This document shows, piece after piece, positions 6,405 through 6,543 of a stretch of DNA of 6,543 bases; position 1 is the stretch's first letter, and each line of letters begins with the position of its first letter. A program made the position numbers and the translations under genes. The notes beneath the pieces are model-generated. The model was given only the letters and a program-made list of their open reading frames with translations. It searched no databases and was not told where the DNA came from. The stretch is from assembly GCA_047517485.1 (NCBI GenBank), contig JAKZSU010000240.1:1-6543 (forward strand), written 5' to 3'. The stretch comes from JAKZSU01 sp047517485. GTDB lineage: Bacteria; Pseudomonadota; Alphaproteobacteria; UBA7887.

Positions 6405-6543
6405 CCGACATTCCCCATATACCATCCAAATTCGTGGAAATCGTACCACTTTCCCACCGCCAAGGGAACTGTATCCCCTATGCAGCCATCCGATGGCATG
6501 ATTTTGGTAATCGGCCCGCGCTTGGAAGGCCACTCGGTCATTT
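5679..6543 (+). CDS. IS1595-family (ISXO2-like DDE) transposase with replaced C terminus, open at window end
   Basis: This is a DDE-type transposase that cuts and joins the ends of its own element. Residues 30-57 form a zinc ribbon (C30-x2-C33 and C54-x2-C57), and residues 75-120 a helical DNA-binding part (AWFMFHRLREAMR at 109-121). The ISXO2-like catalytic core shows VEVDETFIG (Asp138), YTDE (Asp206) and HGQGEYVRGEVYTNTIE ending at Glu242. In the family this last motif is followed at once by an aromatic-rich stretch, KRG and YHH-like residues. Here residues 243-288 (from 6405) show none of that, though the frame stays open to the window edge. The third catalytic region is therefore lost and the protein is probably inactive. 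Either the element is broken at 6404/6405 or this is a chimeric assembly join. The start is supported by AAGGAG six bases upstream. Confidence 0.75.
   Translation, partial: MSVLSDPIFHDEQAAIAYVESILWPHGPVCPKCGVIDNAYQLKGKRARPGLRRCKDCKKDFTVKVGTIFEASHVTMCHWLQALYLLTASKKGFSAHQLHRTLGVTYKTAWFMFHRLREAMRNDGSVDFGAGGGVVEVDETFIGNDRTIKPKHSKKGRGYAHKHKVLSLVDRSTGRAKSMVVNDLRAKTLVPILKENISKEAMVYTDEAGQYFNLGSEFANHDFVRHGQGEYVRGEVYTNTIEPTFPIYHPNSWKSYHFPTAKGTVSPMQPSDGMILVIGPRLEGHSVI
6386..6541 (-). CDS. Unrecognised small minus-strand frame across the transposase junction
   Basis: On the minus strand an ATG at 6541-6539 opens a 51-residue frame ending in TAA at 6388-6386. Most of it lies in the non-IS sequence right of 6405. 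The product (MTEWPSKRGPITKIMPSDG, then GDTVPLAVGKWYDFHEFGWYMGN) has a balanced, protein-like composition rich in Trp, Tyr and Phe. It looks more like coding sequence than the transposase frame opposite it. The frame also continues past the window, so the real start may be further right. It could be a gene cut by the element, with its end now supplied by transposase DNA. I do not recognise the family, and it could be chance. Confidence 0.22.
   Translation of the reverse strand: MTEWPSKRGPITKIMPSDGCIGDTVPLAVGKWYDFHEFGWYMGNVGSIVLV

Overview
This window is GC-rich and looks alphaproteobacterial, probably Rhodospirillales-like. That placement rests on gene content and order, not on a database search. 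Most of it is a conserved housekeeping block for envelope quality control and Fe-S cluster delivery. The accessory parts are an intergenic repeat family and a damaged insertion sequence, and these are the parts worth a second look.

Layout. Positions 1-53 may hold the last codons of an upstream + strand gene. Positions 75-360 carry three tandem copies of a roughly 95-bp hairpin-bearing repeat, followed by a decayed fourth copy to about 395. A minus-strand operon then reads from right to left: hflK (4241-3129), hflC (3132-2251), a small two-helix DUF2065 membrane protein (2214-2029) and a Do/HtrA-type periplasmic serine protease (1932-409). A 174-bp divergent intergenic region (4242-4415) separates hflK from the + strand gene for an Mrp/ApbC P-loop ATPase (4416-5510). 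Downstream of that gene lies one more copy of the repeat (5528-5609). An IS1595-type element of visibly lower GC begins within or right beside it. Its transposase is normal up to residue 242 (6404), then becomes unrelated sequence that runs off the window.

How the genes work together. HflK and HflC form the SPFH-domain inner-membrane complex that surrounds and modulates the FtsH protease. The Do-type protease degrades or refolds damaged proteins in the periplasm. The DUF2065 protein is a conserved small neighbour of hflC with no known role. Together the operon covers membrane and periplasmic protein quality control. The divergent Mrp/ApbC protein is a cytoplasmic Fe-S cluster carrier; its adjacency is conserved, but no shared function is visible from sequence.

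No wholly new multi-gene system is apparent. The best candidate for something undescribed is the repeat family. Its core is nearly identical in four copies, while the adjacent hairpin stem changes by five compensatory base-pair substitutions between the array and the distant copy. This suggests a selected secondary structure.
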